A stretch of 64,000 nucleotides of DNA from NCBI GenBank assembly GCA_947579605.1, contig OX388310.1:2418001-2482000 (forward strand), in the 5' to 3' direction. Both the position numbers and the translations under genes were made by a program. Positions 43,551 through 52,807 of the stretch are shown here, piece by piece. The notes under the pieces are model-generated. The model saw only the letters and a program-made list of their open reading frames with translations. It made no database searches and was not told where the DNA came from. This DNA comes from Athripsodes cinereus. Taxonomy: Eukaryota > Arthropoda > Insecta > Trichoptera > Leptoceridae. Every line of letters begins with the position of its first letter. The first letter of the stretch is position 1.

Positions 43551-44492
43551 ATGGATTGCTTTAAGTGTACGGCTCTTTTGGGCTTGGAGGATGCAATGGT
43601 ATGCTCGAAGTGCCAAAGAAAGTATCATTATTCTTGTGGTGGACTGACAGAGTCAAATTTCAAAAATATGCTCAAGATGAATAAGGCTAAGTGGAAGTGC
43701 ACGGTTTGCAAGGGAACACATCATAATGATTCTCCGAAGGGTGTATCTGCAGTTCCGGATGCTGACATTGTTAAGTCTTTAAACCTAATAAGAAGGGAAA
43801 TTTCTGAGCTGAAAACATATTTTGAGGGTGCTTTTGAGAGGCAAAGAGAGGAATTTTTAATGCTCAACGAGTCTGTGGTGAATTGTACTGCTAAGGTCAA
43901 TGAGATTAGTGAAAAAACTGATCTTCTACAAATTAAGCTACATGATGAAATTGAAAAGATAAATGAAAGAGTACGAAATATAGAGAAGGAAAACATATCA
44001 CTCAGACAAACTGTTAACAGAATAGAGCAAGAGTCTTTGGAAACTAGTATTGAAATTCAGGGGATTCCTTATGAAGTGAATGAACAATTGCTGCCGAAGA
44101 TACAATCTGTTCTGAAGTACGTTGGTTTTGATGAGTTTCCAGTTGAAAGTGTTTTGGAGGTGTCTAGAAGTATCTTTTCGAGGAAGAAAAATATTAACGT
44201 AAAATTTGCAAGTAAAACAATACGTGATGAAGTTATGAAACAGAAAAAAATTAAAGGATTTTTCACAGCTCAACACTTGGGTCTGAAAACCCCAGAACGA
44301 GAAGACCCTGAGAGAATCTTCATTAATGAAAGACTAACGAGCTATAATAAGCATTTATTGTGGCTAGCAAAAACCACCAGAGCAATTGGTTACAAGTTTG
44401 CATGGTACAGACACGGAAATATTTATATCAAGAAGTCCGAAGGTGAAAAACCATTAGTTATCAGGGGGTCAAATGATATACCCACTCGGTAA
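43551..44492 (+). CDS. LINE ORF1 protein: PHD finger, coiled coil, FP-like C-terminal domain
   Basis: Uninterrupted 313-residue protein. Residues 3-53 form a PHD-type zinc finger with the C4HC3 pattern C3-C6-C18-C21-H26-C29-C50-C53. Residues about 85-165 are rich in charged heptads (EKINERVRNIEKENISLRQT), indicating a coiled coil for multimerisation. Residues about 165-305 resemble the RNA/DNA-binding domain shared by insect LINE ORF1 proteins and the baculovirus FP protein family (ETSIEIQGIPYE..INVKFASKTIRDEVMKQKK..RIFINERLTSYNKHLLWLAK..). ORF1 proteins of CR1/Jockey LINEs bind element RNA and form the retrotransposition particle. The start at 43551 is the first ATG and lies directly upstream of the PHD cysteines. 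ORF2 begins 47 nt downstream in another frame. The intact frame suggests a young insertion, but it cannot move alone because ORF2 is missing. Confidence 0.85.
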   Translation: MDCFKCTALLGLEDAMVCSKCQRKYHYSCGGLTESNFKNMLKMNKAKWKCTVCKGTHHNDSPKGVSAVPDADIVKSLNLIRREISELKTYFEGAFERQREEFLMLNESVVNCTAKVNEISEKTDLLQIKLHDEIEKINERVRNIEKENISLRQTVNRIEQESLETSIEIQGIPYEVNEQLLPKIQSVLKYVGFDEFPVESVLEVSRSIFSRKKNINVKFASKTIRDEVMKQKKIKGFFTAQHLGLKTPEREDPERIFINERLTSYNKHLLWLAKTTRAIGYKFAWYRHGNIYIKKSEGEKPLVIRGSNDIPTR

Positions 44493-44539
44493 TAGATGTA
44501 TCTGGTGAAAAGGGCGACTCAATTGACCTCGGACTATCT

Positions 44540-44746
44540 ATGGACCTGAATTACGGAACTATCGAAGAAATAAACACGTTGATGAAGGATACGAATTTTA
44601 CAATGGCTAATATGAACATCCGAAGTATTAATCTTCACATGGAAGAGTTTTGTATCCTTTTAAATTGTCTAAGTTTTAAACCTGATATAATTGTACTCAC
44701 AGAAACACAAATGGTCAATATGAAAAAAATTCTGTCAGGTAAATAA
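44540..44746 (+). pseudogene. LINE ORF2, N-terminal 68 residues of AP-like endonuclease
   Basis: MANMNIRSINLHMEEF..LSFKPDIIVLTETQ is the start of an apurinic-type endonuclease: the N of NIRSI and the E of LTET correspond to catalytic residues of the family. The frame ends soon after, at LSGK and a stop. The catalytic Asp/His residues and the reverse transcriptase are absent. The break point CTGTCAG|GTAAATAA looks like a splice donor, which may be coincidence. Confidence 0.75.
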
Positions 44747-45808
44747 TATTCTAATTTGCTCAACAATCAAACGGAATTTTAATATATATCGGAACCTTTT
44801 AAACTCTTTAATTAAAAAATGTAGGCAGGATTATTATAGCGACAAATTACGTGCAGTTAGGAGTAATATGAAACAAACATGATTCTTTTGTTTTTGTATA
44901 TAAGTATATGTAGGATTGAATAAAACAACTAACTCACAGTTTAATAGTTTTGGTGAGTACCTAGGCATTTCATGAATAAGTCATATTTCAATGTGATACT
45001 GTAACATTAATTTTAAATGATTTGCTGGATTGACAAAGTACTAATGTTTTAGTTGTAACATTGTTATTTTTTGCCATGAGGGTGGATAGTGAATTTCTTG
45101 TTTATTGTTCACTAAGCCTACTGAGTGGGCCTGCGAACATAGCGATGTATAGGTACATGTTTATCTGTGTGTATATAATATGTAGAGTATACTACAAAGT
45201 ACACAGTACACTGCAATTATTTAGTCTTTTAAAGGACACATACATGTTTATAGTTACGTACAGGTAGGAATATAAAACTTGATATTAGTAGGTATTCCCA
45301 CATACAGGCTCTGCCTGGTGGGATCTCATGGTAGATGATGTATGGTTCTATTGTATGTATACATATATGTATTAGAATATTAAGTTGTAATCTCATTTTC
45401 TGATATAATTGTATGTATGTATGTATATTTAGTGTAATAGTAACATTTGTTTGTAATTTAATTTTGATAAGTATAATAATGAAATGTATACATATGTTTG
45501 TATTTATAATTGTACCAAGAGATAAATAAAGAAATAAATAAATAAATAAATTAGTAACTATAATTAGTAAATATAACTCACTATATATAATTTCTTTATT
45601 TTTTAAACATCTACTTTTTCAAGGCAATCGAAAACTTACGAAAAAGAGTAGGAGACCAATTCTTTGACAGTTGTTCCAAAGTAAATCGTTCGTACAAAAT
45701 AAATTTAGAATAATTTATACTGCATTAAACTTAGTAATAACAACCTTTGAAATTGGATGTTTCTCTATTAAAATTTAATTGGATTCGCATTTGAAAGGAT
45801 TTTTCTAC

Positions 45809-45875
45809 TACTACTACTACTACTATACCATCACGGCATATCCCACAAATGGAGTAAACAGCAGACCAGCTGCAT
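45809..45875 (-). repeat. Abundant SINE, 3' tail only
   Basis: An ACT repeat (about 7 units) then TATACCATCACGGCATATCC CACAAATGGAGTAAACAGCA GACCAGCTGCAT; the rest is absent. Confidence 0.75.
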
Positions 45876-46108
45876 TGCATTGGGCAAAAGGATTTTTCAC
45901 ATCTCCATAATTAAAGATTAAAATAAATTTACTCTTATATCAAAAATATTTTAGTAGATTTTTTAATTGTAAAAGTGTAGAATTAATTGCATTACCATTT
46001 TCACATGTCATACGATATATTCAATAATAGTTCTCTAATCTGTTTTCTAAGCCAACATACTATCGTTTCGTTATTCACTATACTCGTAAAATTTTCGTCG
46101 TAAAATTT

Positions 46109-46292
46109 GAGTTCGTCGGTAGCCTGGAGGTAGAGTCTCGGCCTTGTGAACAAGGGGTCCGGGGTTCGATCCCAGGTGCCGGCAAACTCCCCTTTCACGA
46201 CACAAGCTTTTAGCTTACTGTGAAAGGTGTATAAGGTTGTATTTGGGTTTATAACAAAACCCCAGATATATTTTTTTTTTTTTTAAAAAAAT
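46109..46292 (+). repeat. tRNA-derived SINE (second family), complete copy
   Basis: GAGTTCGTCGGTAGCCTGGA head; A box TAGCCTGGAGG at 46120-46130 and canonical B box GGTTCGATCCC at 46163-46173, tRNA-like spacing. The body has a palindrome AAGCTTTTAGCTT and TTGTATTTGGGTTTATAACA, with a T-rich end at about 46270-46284 and then A-rich. This is a SINE rather than a functional tRNA gene because no acceptor stem closes. Confidence 0.85.
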
Positions 46293-47051
46293 GATTTTCC
46301 AATTCGTCAACATTTCAAAATCAATCTAGGTTCTTTACTAAAAAGGTAATTTATTACGATCAATCTGCGACACAACACCACATATATAATTATAAATATT
46401 TCATGATATAATAAACAATGTAATTAATTATTTATTGTAAAATTTTAGTTAAATAGATTTTGGTTAGTAAAAATTATGTTAAAAGCTTTGACAAGCAATA
46501 AATTGGGAGTCCTTTTGTAAAGTGGGTTTGTCGGTGATATACTATATGATATACAGGAAGTAATTTGTATGTACTCGAATATTGTAGGAAATATAATATA
46601 TTGATGTTATGAGATCAGCAACCATTGAAATCAGAGCTATTTCTTACTAAATTACAAATATCTTGGATTAGAACTGCACATTGCATTGAAAATGTAGTAT
46701 AATTTTTGTTTAATATTATTTCTGTGGCAATATGACCAAATTTGGTATGTCAGATTTTCATAAAAATCAGAGTTCTCACTCATTATATCTTTTGAAACCT
46801 AGTTTTTATATTGCATTTAAAAATATCAAAATAATATCATTACTAGCAATAAATGGTTTATATTACTATGAAGAACCAATGATTTAATATGCTCTTTGAA
46901 ATATGTTCCTGTAAAGTTTGTTTTATTTATACATGTATGATGAAACCAAAAGAAATAATGTTATTTTTTGCCTTGGCTTTTTATTTTACAAAGAGTACCT
47001 AATAAGTGTGTTTTTATGAAATTTGTACTAAACATTATACTTTCTTATTAA
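46293..47051. other. No gene seen
   Basis: AT-rich; nothing recognisable. Confidence 0.4.
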
Positions 47052-47159
47052 TAAGAGGCAACAGCCGTTTATTATATCAACAAGTAAATAAATATTTAAA
47101 ATATATAAGAGGCAACAGCCGTTTATTATATCAACAAGTAAATAAATATTTAAAATATA
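47052..47159. repeat. Perfect 54-bp tandem duplication
   Basis: The 54-bp unit starting TAAGAGGCAACAGCCGTTTA (47052-47105) is repeated exactly at 47106-47159. Because 54 is divisible by 3, it extends an otherwise ordinary forward frame through both units. I see no evidence that the frame is a gene. Confidence 0.9.
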
Positions 47160-47359
47160 TATGTATAAAACATATTCTACATAATTGCAAATTAATACAA
47201 AAGTTTTGTTTCAAAAGCTTACTTGGAATAGGTACCTGTGTCAGAAAAATTGTTGTCAATCTGCTATGGACTCATGAAAGTTATCGTAACAAAACTTGTA
47301 GTGCAGTCCTAATGTTTGGAAACTGTAGTTATTAATTTACTGAAGATACTTCAAACTCA

Positions 47360-47539
47360 AAACATATAAGAGTATATTGGAAAGATGTTCCAAATAAAGT
47401 TGGGCCGGACATGTTGGCAAATAGTCAGACTCTAGGACTGGATAAAAATGAGATTAGGAAAGTGGAATACTGGAATGCTTTTGGATAGATGGTTAAACCA
47501 AAAAATCGCTGGAAGAAAGTCAGTATAGGTAGTCACTAT
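47360..47539 (+). pseudogene. Possible LINE RT C-terminal scrap (WAGHV motif)
   Basis: One frame reads SWAGHVGK, reminiscent of the W-x-GH(V/I)xR block in insect LINE C-termini. A neighbouring frame reads MRLGKWNTGMLLDRWLNQ. Frameshifts would be needed to join them, so the call is weak. Confidence 0.3.
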
Positions 47540-47690
47540 TGACACTCCGGATAGGAAGCATGCCTCTTCGCTGAATTCTAAATATTATTTGCCTTATATG
47601 TGAAGTTTCACGAACACCTGCTTTTTACAGTACATTGCAAAATTTCCAGGAAAGTGGAGGAGGCCTTGGGACTCCAGGGAGTATGTACTT
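47540..47690 (-). repeat. Abundant SINE, 5' half
   Basis: GCATGCCTCTTCGCTGAATT, TGAAGTTTCACGAACACCTG CTTTTTACAGTACATTG and GGAGGCCTTGGGACTCCAGG. Confidence 0.65.
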
Positions 47691-48130
47691 CATGTAATTA
47701 ATGTGCGAGTCAACCTCTGTGTGTCGATAAAAAAAATTGAAAAAGATACTGTTTTTTGTTTTCCGATGATTGATGACAGAAGAAATGCTTTGGTAATCCT
47801 TGGGACTTTTACTGCTTTATTTTTTGATTTTTTTAATAGCCTTTCATGTATTGTTTCAAGCTATCTGTATCTTGTAAGATTTGTAAAACAATATAAACAA
47901 AAAAAACATTTTTTTTAATATTTGCGTTGGTACTCGTACATCATTTATGTAATCAACTAATGGACTTTTGATATGTTTTGATTTTATTTACTTCCACTGT
48001 GTTAACGTTTTTATATTTTGGTTTTATATGTATACTTGGTCATATTATTATGTGAACGATATTAATTTGTAAACCTTTATTGTCAATGGCTAATGTGCCG
48101 TTTATGATGAATAAATAAATAAATAAATAA
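47691..48130 (+). repeat. Probable LINE 3' UTR and tail
   Basis: Non-coding, ending GTCAATGGCTAATGTGCCGT TTATGATGAATAAATAAATA AATAAATAA at 48110-48130, the shape of a plus-strand LINE terminus. The 71-codon frame at 47703-47918 is hydrophobic but matches nothing I know. Confidence 0.4.
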
Positions 48131-48674
48131 TATAAAAATATAAACCCTGAAATTAAATTGTTTGCCCTAGAACAGGTTATACCTAGTTGGGCAGCATCAA
48201 TGAAATTATGTATAAGATTTGTAATTTATTAGTGTAATAAAATAAATTAATTAATTAAAAAAAATCATTACACAAAACATTACTGCAATTCTCAAGTCAA
48301 TATTCGTTATCAGTGCAATCTTAAGACAGTGTAAAAAAGTTGATTATTATTATATTTATGAAATACGAGCAGTGCAGTGTTTGTGGTATATGTTTTATTC
48401 TCCATTACATGGTGAGTTTGTTGGTAATTAGAGATGAAAGCACTAGCAGCACCCTAATAGAATTGAGCACTTATGATGGGATTGATACAATACATTATAA
48501 CCAACTGCCTACTGTGTACAAGTATACCTAATAATATCTACTATAAAATATTATATTATATTGTTTGACATCATGGGCGTTTCTAAAATTTCTCTGGAGA
48601 GGGGGGCGGCATAGCAATTTTCTAATGTTCGATCAAAAGTGTGAACCTTTTTTATTCACCGTTACACGCAAATT
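48131..48674. other. No gene seen
   Basis: AT-rich; a short patch at 48575-48620 (GGCGTTTCTAAAATTTCTCT..GGGGGGCGGCATAGC) is unassigned. Confidence 0.4.
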
Positions 48675-48729
48675 TCTACTCTACTATACCATAGCGACAT
48701 ATCTCACAGCTGGGATAGCTAGCGGATTA

Positions 48730-49478
48730 AGGTGTCTGTCCACTACACCGTACCATACCATGACCGGTATAGGAACGTATCCGGCACGTAACGTAGCACG
48801 ATACGCTGTACTATGCCCGCTAGAGCGGTCTGTAACAGTATGCTACACGTATGATGACCGTATGCAACGCGTATGTTGACCGTTAACAACGCGTATAATG
48901 ACCGTATGCAACGCGTATGTTGACCGTATGCAACGCGTATGTTGACCGTTAACAACGCGTATGATGACCGTATGCAACCCGTATGATGCCCGTATTGATT
49001 ATTATATAAGTATAATCTATATCCATCTTCTAGCACATATCTGGGTGTCCCATGATATCTTGTAACAGTGTACAGTGAAAGATAATAAAAATAAAAACAA
49101 CTGTGATCATCAATATATATTTTCTAACTGGATACTATTGGATAACGTATAGTATAAATTAATTCAAACGCCTTTGCAACAGTCATAATCCGCGGCTACA
49201 ACGCGTATACACCCCGTAAACTACGCGTTTCGCCGTCTGCATGCAGCGGTGTAGCAACGTCGCGTATCCTGCACATAGCGTATCGGTAACAGCAAAATAT
49301 TCTCGCCGACAATTGTTGCCGCGCCGTGCAGGATACGCGACGGTGTTGGTCGGTGACGGAACGGTCCAGTGGGCATAGTCACATGCATTTCAATACAAAG
49401 AATATTTTTTTGCCTGATACGTTCCTATTATGGTCCTATGACGGTCATGGTATGGTACGGTGTAGTGGGCAGACACCT
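48730..49478. mobile_element. PIF/Harbinger-like non-autonomous element, CpG-rich, TTA duplication
   Basis: The terminal inverted repeats are about 37 bp: AGGTGTCTGTCCACTACACC GTACCATACCATGACCG at the left and its complement at the right with one difference (CGGTCATGGTATGGTACGGT..GGGCAGACACCT). The flanking trinucleotide TTA is duplicated (48727-48729, 49479-49481), typical of PIF/Harbinger insertion. The interior is unusually CpG-rich for the window, holds a 22-bp tandem array and a 17-bp perfect inverted repeat (CGTCGCGTATCCTGCAC at 49258-49274; complement at 49326-49342). There is no transposase, so movement would need an autonomous relative. Confidence 0.8.
48851..48997. repeat. 22-bp minisatellite inside the Harbinger-like element
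   Basis: Six full units of ATGnTGACCGTnnnCAACGCGT plus a partial seventh. Two unit types alternate, one with GTATGCAACGCGT and one with GTTAACAACGCGT, in the order 1-2-1-1-2-1. Each unit contains an ACGCGT MluI-type palindrome (ACCCGT in the sixth). Confidence 0.9.
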
Positions 49479-49689
49479 TTAACTGCATGTAATTAGCATG
49501 GAATAAAAAAAATAGTAAGGCATTCGGGATGGGTGGCATGCCATGGCGTTATGATTTTTAGCCAATTATATCTAAAAATCGTCACTGAATTTTAGATATT
49601 ATTTGCCTTATACGTTAGATGCAAATTTAGATGTATAATATCTATAATATACCCTCTAGCTTTATCCCAAGTGCGTTAGGCAGAGAAAA

Positions 49690-49945
49690 CGGAACGCTAT
49701 ATAGATCTATCCTTCTTCTACATCCATGCAATTTCTCATACATGCACGTTGATTCGTCATACTCCAGACATAGCTACATATCTTTGAGAATTTGATCCAC
49801 GTGATCAAGCTATTTGGTTCTCGGACGCCCGCTCTTCCTTATACCTTTTCTTTAGATAAGTTTATCCTCTGACATCCTCTCCTCATTCATTCGTTGCACA
49901 TATCCAAACTTTTTCTCCGATCGTCAAATTATCAATTTCGTATAA
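49690..49945 (-). repeat. LINE (RTE-like) 3' coding remnant
   Basis: CATGCAATTTCTCATACATG CACGTTG, AATTTGATCCACGTGATCAA and TCGGACGCCCGCTCTTCC parallel 27550-27905 on the same strand, the same diverged subfamily. Confidence 0.65.
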
Positions 49946-50295
49946 GAATTCGAAATACTACACGATCGCTTCGTTTTTTTCAAAGAATTTTACAACCGTC
50001 TTAAATTTAGTCTGACTCATAGAGTGTAGGGAGGGTGACAGCTTCCCACTTCGATGCCAATTTCTCATACTTACTAATTCTATCTATATTTCCTTAATTT
50101 TTATATACTAGGGGGCCAACTGCCCCCTCCGAGCTTTAACCCTTTCGGGTAAGCTCATGTTAAATAAATCTACAATAGGTACTACAGGCCTATCGTTCTA
50201 CCATATGTAAGTATATCATATTGTGAGCGACCAAGCAAACTATGTGGACCACAGAAAATGTTCCATAAATACCTAATAATTATATATACACCAAT
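49946..50295. other. No gene seen
   Basis: Nothing recognisable; a short GC patch at 50110-50150 (AGGGGGCCAACTGCCCCCTC) is palindromic. Confidence 0.4.
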
Positions 50296-50750
50296 ACCAC
50301 GACATATCCCACAAGTGGGGTAGCCAGTGGACTTACCACGCGTCAATAAAAAGTTAAAAAAATCAAAATGTCATCTCATCACTCCTTAGAACCTCTTAAC
50401 AAGCTGCAACGCCGTGGGGTTCGCAAAAATCAAAACCCTACGCAAGCACGGGGTAAAAGTGGAATCTATCCACACCTTGGATCCCCACAAAAATTCTAGA
50501 CTTCATAAGACATCTGGAACTAGAGGGTCCGCTTCAACTGGCAACACCAGAAAAGTTAATTAGGGCGAATACAATAGATATTATGAGTCGCAGTGCACAA
50601 TAAATACTTCATCACTGCCAAATTGAAAATATTGAATGTCTTATTCGTGATTTGTTACGAACACTTGCCTTTTGCAGGTCACTCTAAAACTCACAAAAAA
50701 ACGTGGGAGACCTATTCTTTACGAGAGTCTCCATGGAATATTTCGTAACT
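50296..50750 (-). repeat. Abundant SINE split by an unknown insertion
   Basis: CACGACATATCCCACAAGTG GGGTAGCCAGTGG..TGTCATCTCATCACT at the left and TTCATCACTGCCAAATTGAA..GAACACTTGCCTTTTGCAGG..CCTATTCTTTACGAGAGTCT at the right. The 8-mer TCATCACT is duplicated at the junctions. Confidence 0.7.
50394..50603 (+). mobile_element. Unclassified 0.2-kb insertion inside a SINE
   Basis: Flanked by TCATCACT copies. One frame reads LDFIRHLELEGPLQLATPEK and LIRANTIDIMSRSAQ, and an upstream frame EPLNKLQRRGVRKNQ; a frameshift separates them. It resembles a retroelement coding fragment, but I cannot place it in a family. Confidence 0.35.
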
Positions 50751-50854
50751 TATTTTAATTTAAAAATTTACAAGAAATTACTATAAAATGTCGTGTAAAT
50801 AAATCAATACAAAAGTCCCTCGGATTACTAAAGCATTATTTTATTCTGTCTCCT

Positions 50855-50977
50855 ATGGTTACCCACCCTGAATGTCTTCACTTCTATCGGCACGTAGAGG
50901 ACAATTTGCACGTTGATTACAAACAGTTGGTCTGCTGACTAACATATATGTGGGAGATGCCGTAATGGGATGGATCG
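50855..50977 (+). repeat. Abundant SINE, 3' half
   Basis: GGTTACCCACCCTGAATGTC, GGCACGTAGAGGACAATTTG CACGTTG, then TGGTCTGCTGACTAACATAT ATGTGGGAGATGCCGTAATG G. Confidence 0.7.
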
Positions 50978-51425
50978 ATAGATAAAAAGTTGGAATATTT
51001 TGTAAAAAAACAGAGGTATTTTTCACATCTTGGAAAAGTCAAATGCCTCCTTCAATCAAAGTAATTTTGTGGCAATTTGAACGAAACATTCTCCATAACT
51101 TTGGTGTACATTGTAACTAAATAATAACATTACTAGGAGATATCACTCAGTGCAAAGTACTCGCACAAGTACTTACCTTATAGTACAGTAGCAGTACATA
51201 TTCTAGCACTCGTACCAGTTCACACTTAGCATATTCATAATAATACATGCACACACGTGTGTGGTTTAGTATCAAAACAAGACAAATACATTTTTTATGA
51301 GATGACTTTAGTACCTAAATCACTCGCAAACGAGTGGATGGCCTTGAGAAAAATAGAATAGAATAGAATGTCTTTAGTACCCAAAAACTAATTAGATTTT
51401 GACAGAATGATTTCCATACTAACAT
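50978..51425. other. No gene seen
   Basis: AT-rich; nothing recognisable. Confidence 0.4.
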
Positions 51426-51440
51426 TAATTTCTCCGTTAT

Positions 51441-51786
51441 TTGGGGAGCTCGTACATGGGAGAAGAAACCAAGGTGGCCAACGTAAGCGATACAAAGACG
51501 TCCTTCATACCATCGTGAAGGACAGCAATATCCAGCACACCTGGGATCAGGACGCTACTGATCGCACCAAGTGGAGAAAATTGACATATAGCTACAGTCC
51601 AAATGAAAGAAGACACCAAGGCCCACCTGCGGGAGAACATCCATGTCCCAAATGTGACAGAGTGTGCTTGTCTCGGATTGGCCTATTTAGTCATCTCAGA
51701 TGGCACAACAGAGTGGATGCAGCACAGACAGATCCGCCGTGAAACTGAAGCGCTCACGATACTCGATTTGTCGAGTTGTTGGCATA
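51441..51786 (+). mobile_element. 5'-truncated LINE with perfect 15-bp target duplication
   Basis: TAATTTCTCCGTTAT at 51426-51440 is repeated exactly at 51787-51801. Between them an open frame reads GELVHGRRNQGGQRKRYKDV, then RTKWRKLTYSYSPNERR, then a C2H2-like finger CPKCDRVCLSRIGLFSHLRW H, ending at a stop at 51742. This is the C-terminal tail of a LINE reverse transcriptase with its terminal zinc finger. About 45 bp of 3' UTR follow, with no poly(A). The intact frame and exact duplication suggest a recent 5'-truncated insertion. Confidence 0.85.
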
Positions 51787-51957
51787 TAATTTCTCCGTTA
51801 TGTTTAATAGGAATCAACACGCATTTCTGCATAAATTGTAATTTTTTAAGTTGTCTGATTTTGATAATAAACTACTCATAATATAAATGTAGGTACACAT
51901 ATAATACCTTGTAAAACAATGTTAATTTTACAAAGGTGCCTAGTATATACATATGTA

Positions 51958-52335
51958 TAGTGATGTGAGAAGAGAAAATTCTCCAAAGAAATTTCTCGAG
52001 ATCGAGAAATTTCTCCGAAAATTTCTCCTCTGATGGAAGAGAAATTTCTCTCCATAATTTTTCTTAGCGGTATTATAACATTTCGCCCAGTACACTTCGC
52101 AGCCAACCTGATTGATCCAAAAAATTGTGGGTCTGATTAAGGCCCAAATCAGAGGTTATTAACACTTTTTTCCATATATGTACCTGCAATTTTTTTTAAA
52201 CTTAAATATGGGCATGTGGGGTGACAAACATCAAGTGATAATTTGTCTCAATATTTGTATATTGTTTTTGATTGATTGAATAAAGTGTGAATTATTATTA
52301 TACTTACTGTTAAATAAAAATTAAAAAAAATTCTC
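51958..52335. mobile_element. hAT-type MITE, second copy, right end lost
   Basis: Starts TAGTGATGTGAGAAGAGAAA and follows 18201-18706 closely (CTCTGATGGAAGAGAAATTT, CACTTCGCAGCCAACCTGAT, GTGGGTCTGATTAAGGCCCA, GATTGATTGAATAAAGTGTG). It stops before the right terminal repeat, near AAAATTCTCCTAAAATTC. Confidence 0.85.
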
Positions 52336-52410
52336 CTAAAATTCATACCATGTAAACAGAAAGAGAGAGAGAGAGAGAGGGTTACTCTTGGCACAATTTA
52401 AATACAATGT

Positions 52411-52490
52411 TAATCTTGTCTTGATTTCAATCCTATAATACCTACGCGAAGTGACTATAGTCAAAAATACATGCATGCCAATCCTGCGGT
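52411..52490. repeat. Left half of the TAATCTTGTCTTGAT foldback MITE
   Basis: TAATCTTGTCTTGATTTCAA..CTACGCGAAGTGACTATAGT CAAAAATACA matches the left arm at 18927. A fragment resembling the right arm (TTTTTGACTATACTCACTTA) is found at 59136-59156, beyond the LTR element, so the MITE may have been split by later insertions (inference). Confidence 0.65.
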
Positions 52491-52807
52491 AGCTGAGGAA
52501 AGCCGTTTTCAAAATTCACATGAGTTATAGTTGTGTTTTGTGATATAATCCTAAGAATGTACAAGACATTGGTGTATATATTAATACTGTTGTGATATTT
52601 ATCAATTTTTATGAAATACATTACCTACCTCATTTCGTCAAAAAAATATATATTAATGTTTTGGGTTGTATTGCAATTTAATACAACCATAATACTCATG
52701 TAAATGTTGAAGACGACTATCTTACCACGGAATTGGCATGCACATTAAATAATATTATTAAATATTCTATATTTTCGAGTGTAACTTTGTGGAAATGCAT
52801 TACATAA
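52491..52807. other. No gene seen; 5' flank of the LTR element
   Basis: AT-rich; nothing recognisable. Confidence 0.4.

Larger units (their letters stand above)
43072..45582 (+). mobile_element. LINE insertion, 2.5 kb, with perfect 15-bp target duplication
   Basis: ATATATAATTTCTTT occurs at 43057-43071 and again at 45583-45597, and the duplication splits a SINE copy. The insert has a 5' region with an unrelated LINE scrap (43108-43275), a complete ORF1 (43551-44492), only the first 68 codons of ORF2 (44540-44746), then about 0.75 kb of non-coding sequence. It ends near AGATAAATAAAGAAATAAAT plus AAAT repeats (45520-45551). It therefore has both ends but lacks almost all of the endonuclease and the whole reverse transcriptase. 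It is probably a CR1/Jockey-group LINE by its ORF1 type. Confidence 0.8.
48675..49600 (-). repeat. Abundant SINE split by a Harbinger-like element
   Basis: The tail part ACTATACCATAGCGACATAT CTCACAGCTGGGATAGCTAG (48682-48726) and the continuing body AACTGCATGTAATTAGCATG..GGCATTCGGGATGGGTGGCA (49482-49545) are one SINE copy separated by 48730-49478. Confidence 0.8.

Noticed and set aside
46109..46292. Possible functional tRNA gene
   Set aside because: A and B boxes are present, but there is no closing acceptor stem and the same unit with a long non-tRNA tail is repeated elsewhere, so it is a SINE.
47006..47335. 109-codon forward frame with an internally repeated peptide
   Set aside because: The repetition is only the 54-bp tandem duplication; no recognised motif supports coding.
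48565..49036. Overlapping frames with repeated SLYALLTVNIRVAYG-like peptide
   Set aside because: They read through the 22-bp minisatellite of the Harbinger-like element and have no other support.
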